Source: Gammaproteobacteria bacterium (GTDB lineage Bacteria; Pseudomonadota; Gammaproteobacteria; Steroidobacterales; GCA-2729495). Taken from it: a stretch of DNA of 48,493 nt. Numbering within the stretch: the stretch's first letter is position 1; every line of letters starts with the position of its first letter. A program made the translations under genes and the position numbers. A model generated the notes under the pieces. The model was given only the letters and a program-made list of their open reading frames with translations, ran no database searches and was not told where the DNA came from. This document shows, one piece after another, positions 1-8,584 of this stretch. The stretch spans positions 1-48,493 of the forward strand of contig JAJFJS010000099.1 of NCBI GenBank assembly GCA_021773815.1. The letters run 5' to 3'.

Positions 1-25
1 TGCGTAAAGATCGGGAACGGGCCGA

Positions 26-131
26 CATGACGGAGCGGCACCTTTCCGAGACACGCCGTGAACACGTCCATGTGGGCTTGGGGCCCGCGTCCCTGCGGGC
101 CACAGTCTCGGAAAGGTGCCGCTCCGTCATG
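26..131. repeat. Long perfect inverted repeat (REP-like hairpin)
   Basis: Bases 26-52 and 105-131 are exact reverse complements over 27 bases, separated by 52 bases. The spacer holds a second small hairpin: GGCCCGC at 82-88 pairs with GCGGGCC at 95-101 around a 6-base loop. No coding potential is visible. Such nested palindromes resemble intergenic REP-type elements of gammaproteobacteria. A transcription attenuator is less likely because no T-run follows the stem. Confidence 0.85.
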
Positions 132-133
132 CC

Positions 134-205
134 AGCCTGACAGGATGTGCAAGGTTGTGGGACAGCAGTGCTAAGGAATTCGATTCGTGTGTTGCCTGTC
201 AGGCT
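134..205. repeat. Second inverted repeat beside the first
   Basis: AGCCTGACAGG at 134-144 is the exact reverse complement of CCTGTCAGGCT at 195-205. The right arm also folds on itself (GCCTG T CAGGC, 194-204). It starts two bases after the longer repeat ends, so the two may form one compound element. The right arm is only 48 bases from the start of the methyltransferase gene, so it could affect that gene's transcription. Confidence 0.7.
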
Positions 206-222
206 CGTGAGCAACGTAGAAT
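192..222 (+). promoter_or_regulatory. Possible sigma70-type promoter of the methyltransferase
   Basis: TTGCCT at 192-197 and TAGAAT at 217-222 resemble -35 and -10 boxes, but the 19-base spacer is longer than ideal. The -35 box lies inside the right arm of the inverted repeat. This is a weak call based only on sequence resemblance. Confidence 0.3.
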
Positions 223-252
223 AGGGCCGATACCTTCGTTACCTATTATCAT

Positions 253-1032
253 ATGAGTGCCCCGATGATCCCGAGATTCCCAGAATTGCCCATGGAAGAG
301 TTCGATGCCGACTACCGTCAGGCCGAAATCGAGAATCTCGACAAGCTGAAGAACATCATTGCCGAATTTGAGGCGGTGGCCGAGATGGTTCCGTCGATGC
401 ATTTCGGTTACTTCACCGGGGAGCCGGTCAGAATCCTGGATATCGGTTGCGGCACGGGGACGTTGCCGTTTCATCTTGCGCAACGGAATCCTGCGGCGAC
501 CGTCATCGGCGTCGATATCAGCGAGGAGTCGATTGCCTACGCGCGGGAGCACTATGAGCCCAGGGCCGCGAACCTGAGTTACGAGGTCGGCTCGGTGGAG
601 GATCTCCACGGACGGTTCCGCGATATCGATATGATTACCTGCGTGGGCGCATTACATCATTTTCCCGATCTGGATTCGGCGGTTCACCAGATTACGCAGA
701 CGCTTGGTGACGACGGCGCGTTCTTTTTGAGCGACCTGAATCGGGAAAATATCCACGCACATTTCTCGGCCAAGGAATTGAAGTACCTCGACAGTGTTCG
801 CCGGCTGCCGGAGAAGGTCAGGAACAACAAACTGCGCAGGCAGGGATATACCAAGGGGCAGAAAGTGCGTCGGTTCCTGACGCTGATGTCGTTTCAGGCC
901 GCCTACACGCCGGCGGAAGTGTCCGCCGCTCTCGGTTTGCGTTACGGGTTCAAGGGCCGGATGGCCGGCGTAGACTACGTGCTCGTCGTATATAAGAGGG
1001 ATGTCGCCGCGACGGACGCCGAATCCGTGTAA
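253..1032 (+). CDS. Class I SAM-dependent methyltransferase
   Basis: A 259-residue soluble protein with a Rossmann-type methyltransferase core. Motif I, ILDIGCGTGTLPFHLA, is at about residues 58-73 and binds S-adenosylmethionine. An acidic VIGVDIS strand follows, then the post-motif CVGALHHFPD near residue 130. There is no signal peptide or membrane segment, so it should act in the cytoplasm. The substrate cannot be read from the sequence. The C-terminal half is basic (RRLPEKVRNNKLRRQGYTKGQK), as in several small-molecule methyltransferases. No good ribosome binding site precedes the ATG at 253, and in-frame ATGs at 265 and 292 are alternatives. It stands alone, convergent with the large peptidase gene. 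Confidence 0.85.
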   Translation: MSAPMIPRFPELPMEEFDADYRQAEIENLDKLKNIIAEFEAVAEMVPSMHFGYFTGEPVRILDIGCGTGTLPFHLAQRNPAATVIGVDISEESIAYAREHYEPRAANLSYEVGSVEDLHGRFRDIDMITCVGALHHFPDLDSAVHQITQTLGDDGAFFLSDLNRENIHAHFSAKELKYLDSVRRLPEKVRNNKLRRQGYTKGQKVRRFLTLMSFQAAYTPAEVSAALGLRYGFKGRMAGVDYVLVVYKRDVAATDAESV

Positions 1033-1049
1033 TCGTAGCGCCTGAGGGA

Positions 1050-1090
1050 CGATCCCGTTCGCCCGCGGTAACCGCCGGAAAACGGGATCG
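1050..1090. terminator. Probable bidirectional terminator hairpin
   Basis: CGATCCCGTT at 1050-1059 pairs exactly with AACGGGATCG at 1081-1090, and the loop holds a smaller GCGGT/ACCGC stem. It lies between two convergent genes (ends at 1032 and 1121). The T-tracts are poor, so termination strength is uncertain. Confidence 0.5.
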
Positions 1091-1120
1091 GATCGTTTCG
1101 TCGACGCGTAGCGCGATGCA

Positions 1121-4100
1121 TCAGCGGGCGGTGACGGTCACCTCCGCGTCGATGGTCTGCCCGTCCCGCTGAATCACTGCCGGCACCGTATCGCCCGGCG
1201 TCAACGACTTCAGCAGATCCGTATAGCCCTGCAGGTTTGCGATCGACTGCCCGGCCAGGCTCAGCATCACATCGCCCTTGCGGATATCGGCCGCGGCGGC
1301 CGGCGATCCCGGCACGACGGCATCGATACGCACCCCGGGTCCCTGGAACGCGAAATCGGGCACGGTGCCGACGGACACGCGCCGTTCACGCGCGGCGCCG
1401 GATGGCGCGGCCGCGGGCATAGAGGCCTTGCCGGTGATCGTGACTGTCAGTGGTTCCGGCCGGGCGGCCAGGTACGCGACGGTTTCCTTGACGAAAGCTG
1501 CGACCTTGATCATGCCCGCCCCGTCGATCTTGTCCGCGGTGTCGGTCGGCCGGTGATAGTCGAGGTTTGCGCCGCTGGAGATCTGCACGCCGGGCACGCC
1601 CTTGTCGATGAAGCTCTGGTGATCCGATGACGCGAAGTCGCCGGTGATGCTCCGCGACCCGATGCCGGCCGAAAAGCCGATGCCACGAAAAATATGCGGC
1701 CATTCGGTCGCGGTGCCTGCGCCGAATACCGAGATATCCTGATCGCCGAGGCGGCCGACGGTGTCCATGTTGACGACGCCGTTGATGCCGTTGAGCGGCA
1801 CCGGCAGCGGGTGTTCCGCGTAATATCGTGACCCGAGCAGACCGGCTTCCTCGCCGGTGAAGGCGATGAACACGATGCTGCGCTCGGGCGCCGGTTCGTC
1901 GGCCAGTAATCCGGCCAGTTCGATCAGGATTGCGACGCCGCTGGCGTTGTCATCGGCGCCGTTATAGATCTTGCCGCGATCCGCGGCCCGCACATCCGGC
2001 CACCCGTGGCCGAGGTGATCATAATGTGCCGTGACCAGCGTTGCCTGACCGGAGAACGCCGGGTTGCTGCCGGGGATGACGCCGATGATATTGGCGACAT
2101 CGTGCGGCTTGCCGTCTTCGCTGGTTTCGACGCGAAACGTTTGCCGGTAACTGTTGTCCGTCACGGGCGCCAGCCCGATTTCGGCAAACCGGGCCGCGAT
2201 GTAATTGGCGGCCAGTTCCAGGCCGGGCGTGCCGAGACCGCGCCCGCCGAGTTCGTCCGATGCGAGGTACTCGATGTGCGTGAGCAGGCGCTCGCGCGAG
2301 AATACCGGCGGGATCTCGGCCAGCGCCTTGCGTCGCGGTGACTCGGCGCCGGGCACCGGGCCTGCGGCGCGATCACTGGCCGGGCGCAGGTCGACGCGCA
2401 GCGGTGAGTCGGTCGCAACCCACTCGCCCTTGGCCATGTTGGCCGGCTCGGTCCCGGCAAATCCGAGGAACGAATACTTGCCGTAGTGTGGCAGCTTGCC
2501 GGCGATGCCCGGCACCGCCGCGACCGGATCGACGACGATCCAGCCGACCGCCTTGGACGCATTCGCCGGGTGCCGGCGGACCAGCACGGCCGAGTGGCCG
2601 TCGCGCGGAATCGACTGGCCCTGCGCAACGATAGCCGAATCGGTCAGTTGCATATCCAGGGTGGCGCCGCTCGTAAACAATGTTCGTGCCAGTCGATTCT
2701 CCGCGCCGAACACCCAGGCGGCACGGTCCGCAGGCAGGGTTTCGATTTCGGTGTCGTTCACGATCGAGATTGCATGCGCATCGCTCTGCCAGGCTTCGGC
2801 GAGTTGTCGGTAGCCGGCCAGCTTGTCCGGGTTGCCGGTTGTCGGCAACACGACGATGATCTCGGGTTCGCCGAAGATCTGGCCGATCGATGGCGCGGTC
2901 TCTTTGGGATCCAGTAGTCGAAACAGGTCAAACGCCGGGTCGACCTCCAGCAGCAGCGGTTGTGCGCCGGACTCGATCGTGAATGTCTGCGTTCGCCCAT
3001 CCGTGCGTATCGTCGTGTGTTCTGCGCCGCTGGCGGTCGTCATTCGGATCGGGACATCGAGTGCATAGGCCGGGCCATCCTGAACCTGCGCCAGCGTGCC
3101 GGTGATCGTCCAGGTGTTGCCGGTTTGCCGTGCTGCCGTGTCACGCACGACGAGGTTCGGCGCGCCGGTCCGCTCGACCCACTGCGCAAAGAACGCGCCG
3201 AGATCGAGGCCGCTGACGGCTTCCAGATCGGTGCGTATATCGGCAAAGCTGGCCTGGCGGCCGCGATTGTTGCGGTAGAACCGGGCGAGGCCCTGTTTGA
3301 ACATCTCGTCGCCGAGCCGCATGCGCAGCATATGAAAGCCCATCAGCGTCTTGCCGTAACCGACGGCCTCGGTCGCGGCGCTGTGGCGGGAGCGGAACTC
3401 GGTCAGCGGGAAATCACGATCCGCCTTGACGAAGTCGCGGTACTTTTTCAGCGTGTCCCGGCGATAAGGCGCGCCGTTGCCGCGCTGTTCCTGGATCAGG
3501 TGATCGGCCATGTAGGCGGTCAGTCCTTCGCACCAGTTGCCGCTCGCGTAATCAACGAATACGGAGTTGCCCCACCAATTGTGCAGGATCTCATGCGGAT
3601 ATGACGAGGTCAGGATAAACGGGAAGCGGATGATCTGCGGGCCGAGCAGTGTGAACGACGGCATGCCGTAACCCGTTTCCCAGAAATTCTCGACCAGCGC
3701 GAACTTGCCGTACGGATACGGTCCGATCAGGTTGCGGTACATCTCCAGGTACTGTGCAGTGGCGGTCAGGTATTGCTTGGCCAGCGCGTCGTCGGGTTCG
3801 TGCAGGAAAACCTCGGCAGTGACCGCGCCAGCCGGTTCCGAATAACGGACCAGCGGCCCGCCGACGAGATAGATCTCGTCGACAGCGCCGGCCGAATCCC
3901 ATTGCGTCCGACCCTGGTCGTCACGCGAGGCGCCGTTGCCCTGGCTGATCAGATGCCAGCCCTCGGGCACATTACCCTGCAGCCGAAACGTGATCAAATC
4001 GTTGCTGAAATACGGGTACCACAAGGAACTGCCGGCGAGATAAATACCCTGTTCGTCGACAAGGCCGGCAGTGCTGCGAAAACCGCGGGTGTATTGTTCT

Positions 4101-4522
4101 TTCAGATCGCCGAGTTGGAAGTTAATCGTGCCGCGATAAGTCATCTGCAGTTCGGTGCCGCCCGGCGGCAGTTGCACGGCGTAGCGGGCGACATGCCCGC
4201 TTTCGGTCAGGTCGACGCTGGACCCATTGATGCCGGTAAATCCCGGGCCGTCGCCGCCGTCGGGATCGAAGGGCAGGCGTTCCACGGCCGGATTCGCCGT
4301 GACGATTTCGACGGCATCGGTCAGCAGGAATTCGATGCGCTTACCCGCCTGCTCCGGCGGCAGCGTCATGCGCGTCACGGCTTCGAGCTGATGGCTGTCG
4401 GGCGTGATGACCAGGTCGAGGGCATAGTCCACCGGCTGCGCCGCGTGGGCCGTGCCTCCAAGCAGCATCGCGGTCAGCAGATAATGTGACAGTGCGCGCA
4501 GGCGTGCCGGCAGGTACTTCAT
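1121..4522 (-). CDS. Secreted M1-like / M28 metallopeptidase fusion with C-terminal PDZ
   Basis: A protein of 1133 residues from the ATG at 4522, chosen because AGGAGG precedes it and a signal peptide ending AHA follows (residues 1 to about 27). The longer ORF reaches 4564. An M1-type (gluzincin) domain carries HEILH near residue 311 with the third zinc ligand, Glu, 18 residues later in NWCEGL. The usual GXMEN exopeptidase motif is replaced by GYGMPSF. A linker domain follows. Then comes an M28 aminopeptidase domain with its zinc ligands in AHYDHLG (about 829), GADDNASG, TGEEAGLLGS, NMDTVG and DYHRPTDT. The last ~75 residues form a PDZ domain (SPAAAADIRKGDVMLSL). It likely degrades peptides in the periplasm or outside the cell. 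Each family is well known; both catalytic units in one chain is less usual. Confidence 0.9.
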   Translation of the reverse strand: MKYLPARLRALSHYLLTAMLLGGTAHAAQPVDYALDLVITPDSHQLEAVTRMTLPPEQAGKRIEFLLTDAVEIVTANPAVERLPFDPDGGDGPGFTGINGSSVDLTESGHVARYAVQLPPGGTELQMTYRGTINFQLGDLKEQYTRGFRSTAGLVDEQGIYLAGSSLWYPYFSNDLITFRLQGNVPEGWHLISQGNGASRDDQGRTQWDSAGAVDEIYLVGGPLVRYSEPAGAVTAEVFLHEPDDALAKQYLTATAQYLEMYRNLIGPYPYGKFALVENFWETGYGMPSFTLLGPQIIRFPFILTSSYPHEILHNWWGNSVFVDYASGNWCEGLTAYMADHLIQEQRGNGAPYRRDTLKKYRDFVKADRDFPLTEFRSRHSAATEAVGYGKTLMGFHMLRMRLGDEMFKQGLARFYRNNRGRQASFADIRTDLEAVSGLDLGAFFAQWVERTGAPNLVVRDTAARQTGNTWTITGTLAQVQDGPAYALDVPIRMTTASGAEHTTIRTDGRTQTFTIESGAQPLLLEVDPAFDLFRLLDPKETAPSIGQIFGEPEIIVVLPTTGNPDKLAGYRQLAEAWQSDAHAISIVNDTEIETLPADRAAWVFGAENRLARTLFTSGATLDMQLTDSAIVAQGQSIPRDGHSAVLVRRHPANASKAVGWIVVDPVAAVPGIAGKLPHYGKYSFLGFAGTEPANMAKGEWVATDSPLRVDLRPASDRAAGPVPGAESPRRKALAEIPPVFSRERLLTHIEYLASDELGGRGLGTPGLELAANYIAARFAEIGLAPVTDNSYRQTFRVETSEDGKPHDVANIIGVIPGSNPAFSGQATLVTAHYDHLGHGWPDVRAADRGKIYNGADDNASGVAILIELAGLLADEPAPERSIVFIAFTGEEAGLLGSRYYAEHPLPVPLNGINGVVNMDTVGRLGDQDISVFGAGTATEWPHIFRGIGFSAGIGSRSITGDFASSDHQSFIDKGVPGVQISSGANLDYHRPTDTADKIDGAGMIKVAAFVKETVAYLAARPEPLTVTITGKASMPAAAPSGAARERRVSVGTVPDFAFQGPGVRIDAVVPGSPAAAADIRKGDVMLSLAGQSIANLQGYTDLLKSLTPGDTVPAVIQRDGQTIDAEVTVTAR

Positions 4523-5138
4523 CGAAGGTCCTCCTGAACAGGCGGCGGCAATGCCGTGCAGCATCAGGGTGCGCCCCGACTGGCCCTGGCCCCGCCTGAA
4601 TCCTTTTAAATTATTGATCTGAAACGATTTTTACGTATCGGGTTAATTGCGTCGAGTACTGTAGCACGGTCGCGAAATGGGGTGACCGATGTGCCGGGCG
4701 TGATCTGAACGTCTGACCGGGAGGTGGTGCGCCCGGCAATGCGAGCGCATTTCGCGCATTTTGGTGTGTTGCCGGCACGCAGGTCGGCGGATGGCTGGTT
4801 TGATGACCGGTGTCTCGACCCGGCGTCGGTGCGGGCGGCGCCCGGGCCGAACCCGCCCAGGCGCCGCCCGTCTCCCGGTGGGACGCGTTGCGCTGCAACG
4901 GTTTCACGGCTATTTGCGCTCTGCTACAGTGCAATGTTGTATTTCTACTACACTCGCGCCGGATAATGGTTGTTATGTACGCTGATGCTGAGAGACTAGG
5001 AACCTTCTAGACATTAGCATCCTTTTTGCATCACATAATCCGCTGATTTATAGTCGGGCCGTTCGAAGGTCGCCAATCACGCGGGGGCGTTGATGGCTTC
5101 TTTTTTGTGGTGTTTTCGCAAATCCGGGGGGATTCGTC
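4523..5138. other. Intergenic region between divergent peptidase and TonB receptor genes
   Basis: About 600 bases with no convincing gene; short ORFs here have shadow-like, Pro/Arg-rich composition. Two AT-richer patches (about 4600-4670 and 4920-5050) are where promoters for the two divergent genes should lie. The near-palindrome CTAGGAACCTTCTAG is at about 4996-5010, just upstream of the predicted receptor promoter, and could be an operator; that is a guess. Confidence 0.5.
5026..5054 (+). promoter_or_regulatory. Predicted sigma70 promoter of the TonB receptor gene
   Basis: TTGCAT at 5026-5031 and TATAGT at 5049-5054 are separated by exactly 17 bases. Transcription would start near 5061 and leave a leader of about 78 bases before the ATG at 5139, which has a GGGGGGA ribosome binding site at 5126-5132. 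Confidence 0.6.
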
Positions 5139-7943
5139 ATGTCCGACTCATTTATCGGCTCCATGCGCTTGTGCGGGCTGGTTCTTTTCATTGGTCTGTT
5201 TCTGGCACCGCCCGCGACTTTCGCGGCAGACGAGGAAATGGTTATTACCGGCTCGCGCATTCCCCAAGGGGATCGCTCGAGCGTTAATCCCATCACGGTG
5301 CTGTCGGATGAAGACTTCCAGGTCTCCGGCAACATCACGATCGAGGATTTCATGCAGGATCTGCCGCAGGTATTCGGCGGCGATTATGGTTCGAGCGTAA
5401 ACAACGGCAACCCGGGTCTGGCGACGGCGTCATTGCGCGGTCTCGGTCCGAACCGCACGCTGATCCTGATCAACGGTCAGCGCCCGGCGCCGGTCAGCAC
5501 GAATGGCTTCGTCGATCTGAACATGATCCCCGGCTCGATCGTCGAGCGTGTCGAAGTGCTGCGTGATGGCGCGTCGACGATCTACGGATCGGATGCCATT
5601 GCAGGCGTCATCAACATCATCACGAAGAAGGATTTCGAAGGCGTGCAGTTTGATGCCCAGTGGGGGCAATCATCGGAAAGTGACGGCGACGAGATCAATA
5701 TTGCGATGACGATCGGCGGCTCGTCCGAGCGCGGGAATTTCGTGATTGCGGCGCAGTACACGGATCGCGAGGAAATTCGCCAGGGCGACCGCGGTTTCTC
5801 GCAGTGCCCGTTCGGTGAGGAAGACGTCATGGGCGTCATCACCCGGAATTGCGTCGGCAGCGGCACGACATACCCGGCCGCGATCTTCCCGGACGTCGAC
5901 GATGCGTTCGATTATATAGTCGACACGGACACCGGCCTGGTGCGGCAGTTCACGAGCGCCGATACGTTCAACTACGCGACGTCGAGCTACCTGGTGACGC
6001 CGCAGGAAGTCTACAGCCTGTATGGTTTCGGCACGTTCAACCTGATTCCGGAAGGCGATAGCTTCACGTCGGTCGACGCGAACATGATGATCAACTTCGC
6101 AAACCGGCAGTCCGAGCAGTTGATGGCGCCGGAAGGCACGTTCTGGGCGCCGCAGATTCCGGCTGATCATCCGAGCAACCCGTTCGGCGATGTGCTCTGT
6201 GCATTGAACCCGGACTGCACGGCGCCGCAGGATGTCTTCATCGCGCGGCGATTGCGCGAGACGCCGGGACGCGGGTTCACGCAGGATGCCAGCAGTTTCC
6301 AGATCATTCCGTCGATCAACGGCGTATTCAGCAATGAGTGGACCTGGAACGTCAGCTACAGCTTCGCGCATTACACGGATGCGCAACGCGACCTCGACCG
6401 CGGCAACCGGCCGCGCATCGACATGATGCTCGACCCGGACCTGTGTAACGCGGATGCGGATTGCCTCGCGGCCACTGACAACGTCGGCTACTGGGACCCG
6501 TTTGCGATCGATTCGTTGTCGCCGGCGATGCAGGCTTATGCACTCGTCGACCCGAACCAGATCGAAAAATCCACGCTGAAGGTTTTCGAGGCCAATCTCG
6601 GCGGCGATATCCCGGTGCTCGAACTGCCCGGTGGTCGCATGGGGTGGTCGGTCGGCGTACAGCGCCGGTCCGAGGAATCGGAGGTGTTGCCGGACGGTGC
6701 GGCTTTGCTCGGTCAGGTCTTCAACGTGGCCGGTGAAACGACCTTCGGCAAATACGAGGTCGATGAGGTCTACGGTGAGCTTCGCGCGCCGATCCTCGAG
6801 GGCGCGCCATTCGCCGAGGTCCTGACGGTCACGGCCTCGGTCCGCTGGTCCGATTACGACTTCCTGAGCAGTTCCGACACGAACTGGAAGTTCGGCGCCG
6901 AGTGGGCGCCGATCAATGATGTGCGGTTCCGGGCTACGGTCTCGGAGGGCTTCCGGGCGCCGAATATCGACGAACTGTTCGCACCGGTCGAGCAGACCGC
7001 GTCGAACTATAACGACCCGTGCGTGAACTACGGCGCACTGGGGTCGGGCGTCGTATTTGACAACTGTGCGTCTGAGGGGCTGCCGACGAACTTCTCGCTT
7101 ACCTCGAGCCAGGCGTTCGGCAATATCGGCGGCAATGCGGCGCTGATACCGGAAACGTCCGATAACTGGACCGTCGGCGTTGTGATCACGCCCGAATCGA
7201 TGCCGACGTTCTCGGTCACGCTGGACTGGTTCAACATCGAGATCGACAACGCGATCGGCACGGCCGGTACGGACAACATCATCACCGGGTGTTACGACAG
7301 CGTCGGTTTCTCCAGCCCGCTGTGCGACCTGATCGAAGGCCCGGCGGCCGTCAACGAGTCGCCGCACCCGACGAGTCCGTTCCGCAACGTACTCGGCAAC
7401 ATCTCGGGCCAGAGCCTGCAGAACGCCAATCTCGGCAGCTTCGAGACCAGCGGCCTGGACTTCGCGATCGACTACGGCCTCGATACCGACTGGGGTGCCG
7501 TGGACGTCGCGCTGACGGGCACGTACCTCGATTCGTACAAGTTCCAGCCATTCCCGGGCGGCCCGTTGCTGGAACTGGCCGGCAAGTTCGGCATCGACCC
7601 GTATCAGGGCGACAGTTCGGCGACGTTCCCCGAGTGGCAGGCCAATCTTCGCATCGGCCTGGCGCAGGATAACTGGGGCGTGACCTGGATGACGCGCTGG
7701 ATGGACGAGACGACCGATCTCAACGCCGATGTCGCCAATCTCGTCAACAAGGCCGACGAGGTCTACTATCATGACCTGCAGGGCTACTACGAGTGGAAGG
7801 GTATGACCCTGACGGCCGGCGTTATTAACCTGACGGATGAGGATCCGCCGTATGTCACGAACTACGATGACATGAACACGATTCATTTCTCGTATGACAC
7901 CATCGGTCGGCGTTACTACCTGCGCGCCAGCAAGAAGTTCTAG
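5139..7943 (+). CDS. TonB-dependent outer-membrane receptor
   Basis: A 934-residue receptor with a signal peptide (residues 1-30, ending TFA). A TonB-box-like stretch with VITGSRIPQG starts near residue 36. The plug domain is at about 45-165, with the family hallmarks ASLRGLGPNRTLILINGQR and VERVEVLRDGASTIYGSDA. The rest is a 22-strand-type beta barrel ending in RRYYLRASKKF, with a terminal Phe for BAM recognition. The long form without an N-terminal signalling domain matches receptors that import large substrates such as oligosaccharides or peptides in gammaproteobacteria. The ligand is unknown; the divergent secreted peptidase makes peptides a reasonable guess. It is transcribed alone, with a promoter at 5026-5054 and a terminator at 7965-8000. 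Confidence 0.95.
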   Translation: MSDSFIGSMRLCGLVLFIGLFLAPPATFAADEEMVITGSRIPQGDRSSVNPITVLSDEDFQVSGNITIEDFMQDLPQVFGGDYGSSVNNGNPGLATASLRGLGPNRTLILINGQRPAPVSTNGFVDLNMIPGSIVERVEVLRDGASTIYGSDAIAGVINIITKKDFEGVQFDAQWGQSSESDGDEINIAMTIGGSSERGNFVIAAQYTDREEIRQGDRGFSQCPFGEEDVMGVITRNCVGSGTTYPAAIFPDVDDAFDYIVDTDTGLVRQFTSADTFNYATSSYLVTPQEVYSLYGFGTFNLIPEGDSFTSVDANMMINFANRQSEQLMAPEGTFWAPQIPADHPSNPFGDVLCALNPDCTAPQDVFIARRLRETPGRGFTQDASSFQIIPSINGVFSNEWTWNVSYSFAHYTDAQRDLDRGNRPRIDMMLDPDLCNADADCLAATDNVGYWDPFAIDSLSPAMQAYALVDPNQIEKSTLKVFEANLGGDIPVLELPGGRMGWSVGVQRRSEESEVLPDGAALLGQVFNVAGETTFGKYEVDEVYGELRAPILEGAPFAEVLTVTASVRWSDYDFLSSSDTNWKFGAEWAPINDVRFRATVSEGFRAPNIDELFAPVEQTASNYNDPCVNYGALGSGVVFDNCASEGLPTNFSLTSSQAFGNIGGNAALIPETSDNWTVGVVITPESMPTFSVTLDWFNIEIDNAIGTAGTDNIITGCYDSVGFSSPLCDLIEGPAAVNESPHPTSPFRNVLGNISGQSLQNANLGSFETSGLDFAIDYGLDTDWGAVDVALTGTYLDSYKFQPFPGGPLLELAGKFGIDPYQGDSSATFPEWQANLRIGLAQDNWGVTWMTRWMDETTDLNADVANLVNKADEVYYHDLQGYYEWKGMTLTAGVINLTDEDPPYVTNYDDMNTIHFSYDTIGRRYYLRASKKF

Positions 7944-7964
7944 GGCGCAAAGGCAAGTGTGAGT

Positions 7965-8000
7965 AAGGCCGCCGGGGGCAACCCTGGCGGCCTTTTCTTT
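7965..8000 (+). terminator. Rho-independent terminator of the TonB receptor gene
   Basis: AAGGCCGCC at 7965-7973 pairs perfectly with GGCGGCCTT at 7986-7994 around a 12-base loop and is followed by TTTTCTTT. It lies 22 bases past the receptor stop codon. Confidence 0.9.
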
Positions 8001-8052
8001 ATGCGTTCCGCGCGATATGTTTGAGTACGCATTCGTGCCTGGAGGATTGCCG

Positions 8053-8556
8053 ATGAACAGGGTCTTGATCGCCGGCTGGCTGCTGGCATGCTGCACGGGC
8101 GCAGCGGCTGCGGATGCGCTTGATGAGGGCTGCGTGGCTATTGATTCTGATGCAGAGCGGCTGGTCTGCTATGACCGCTTGCACGGCCGGCCGCTGATGA
8201 ATGACTCGCCCCGGGCGGTGGTTGTCGCGCCTGCGCCGGTGAGCGCTCCAACCGCAAAGGTGTCGACCGAAGGTTTGTTCGGCAAGCGCGTCGAGGAACA
8301 GAACGTCGCGCTGGAGCGATCACTCAACGCAAAGCATCTGGAGTCCCTCGATGCCGAGATCGAGCACGTCGAGACAAATCGTGTCGGTAAAATGTCGATA
8401 CGGTTGACCAACGGCCAGCTCTGGAGGCAAATCGATTCGAAGCGTCTGCGTCTCGAGGCCGGCGACCAAGTTGTCATCGAGCGTGCCGCGATGAGTTCGT
8501 ACTTGCTGCAAAAACGTGCCGGCAGCAGCCGTATCCGGGTCAAGCGGGTCGATTGA
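8053..8556 (+). CDS. Conserved hypothetical periplasmic protein
   Basis: A 167-residue protein from the ATG at 8053, chosen because GGAGG at 8041-8045 is well placed and a cleavable signal peptide (residues 1-21, ending AAA) follows. The longer ORF starts at 8017. The mature N-terminus has CVAIDSDAERLVCYDRLHGR, a CxxI-x2-D-x2-RLxCYD pattern seen in uncharacterised small exported proteins. The C-terminal half (about residues 110-167) looks like a small beta domain with LTNGQLWRQIDSKRLRL and a basic end, RIRVKRVD. I recognise the family type but know no function. It precedes the transglutaminase-like TPR gene by 28 bases and is probably co-transcribed with it. Confidence 0.75.
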   Translation: MNRVLIAGWLLACCTGAAAADALDEGCVAIDSDAERLVCYDRLHGRPLMNDSPRAVVVAPAPVSAPTAKVSTEGLFGKRVEEQNVALERSLNAKHLESLDAEIEHVETNRVGKMSIRLTNGQLWRQIDSKRLRLEAGDQVVIERAAMSSYLLQKRAGSSRIRVKRVD

Positions 8557-8584
8557 ATTTCGAACTGACGCACGTGGCGAGTCC

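Noticed and set aside
5670-8096. Long antisense ORF of 808 codons
   Set aside because: It is the reverse complement shadow of the TonB receptor gene, arginine-rich with no recognisable domain or ribosome binding site.
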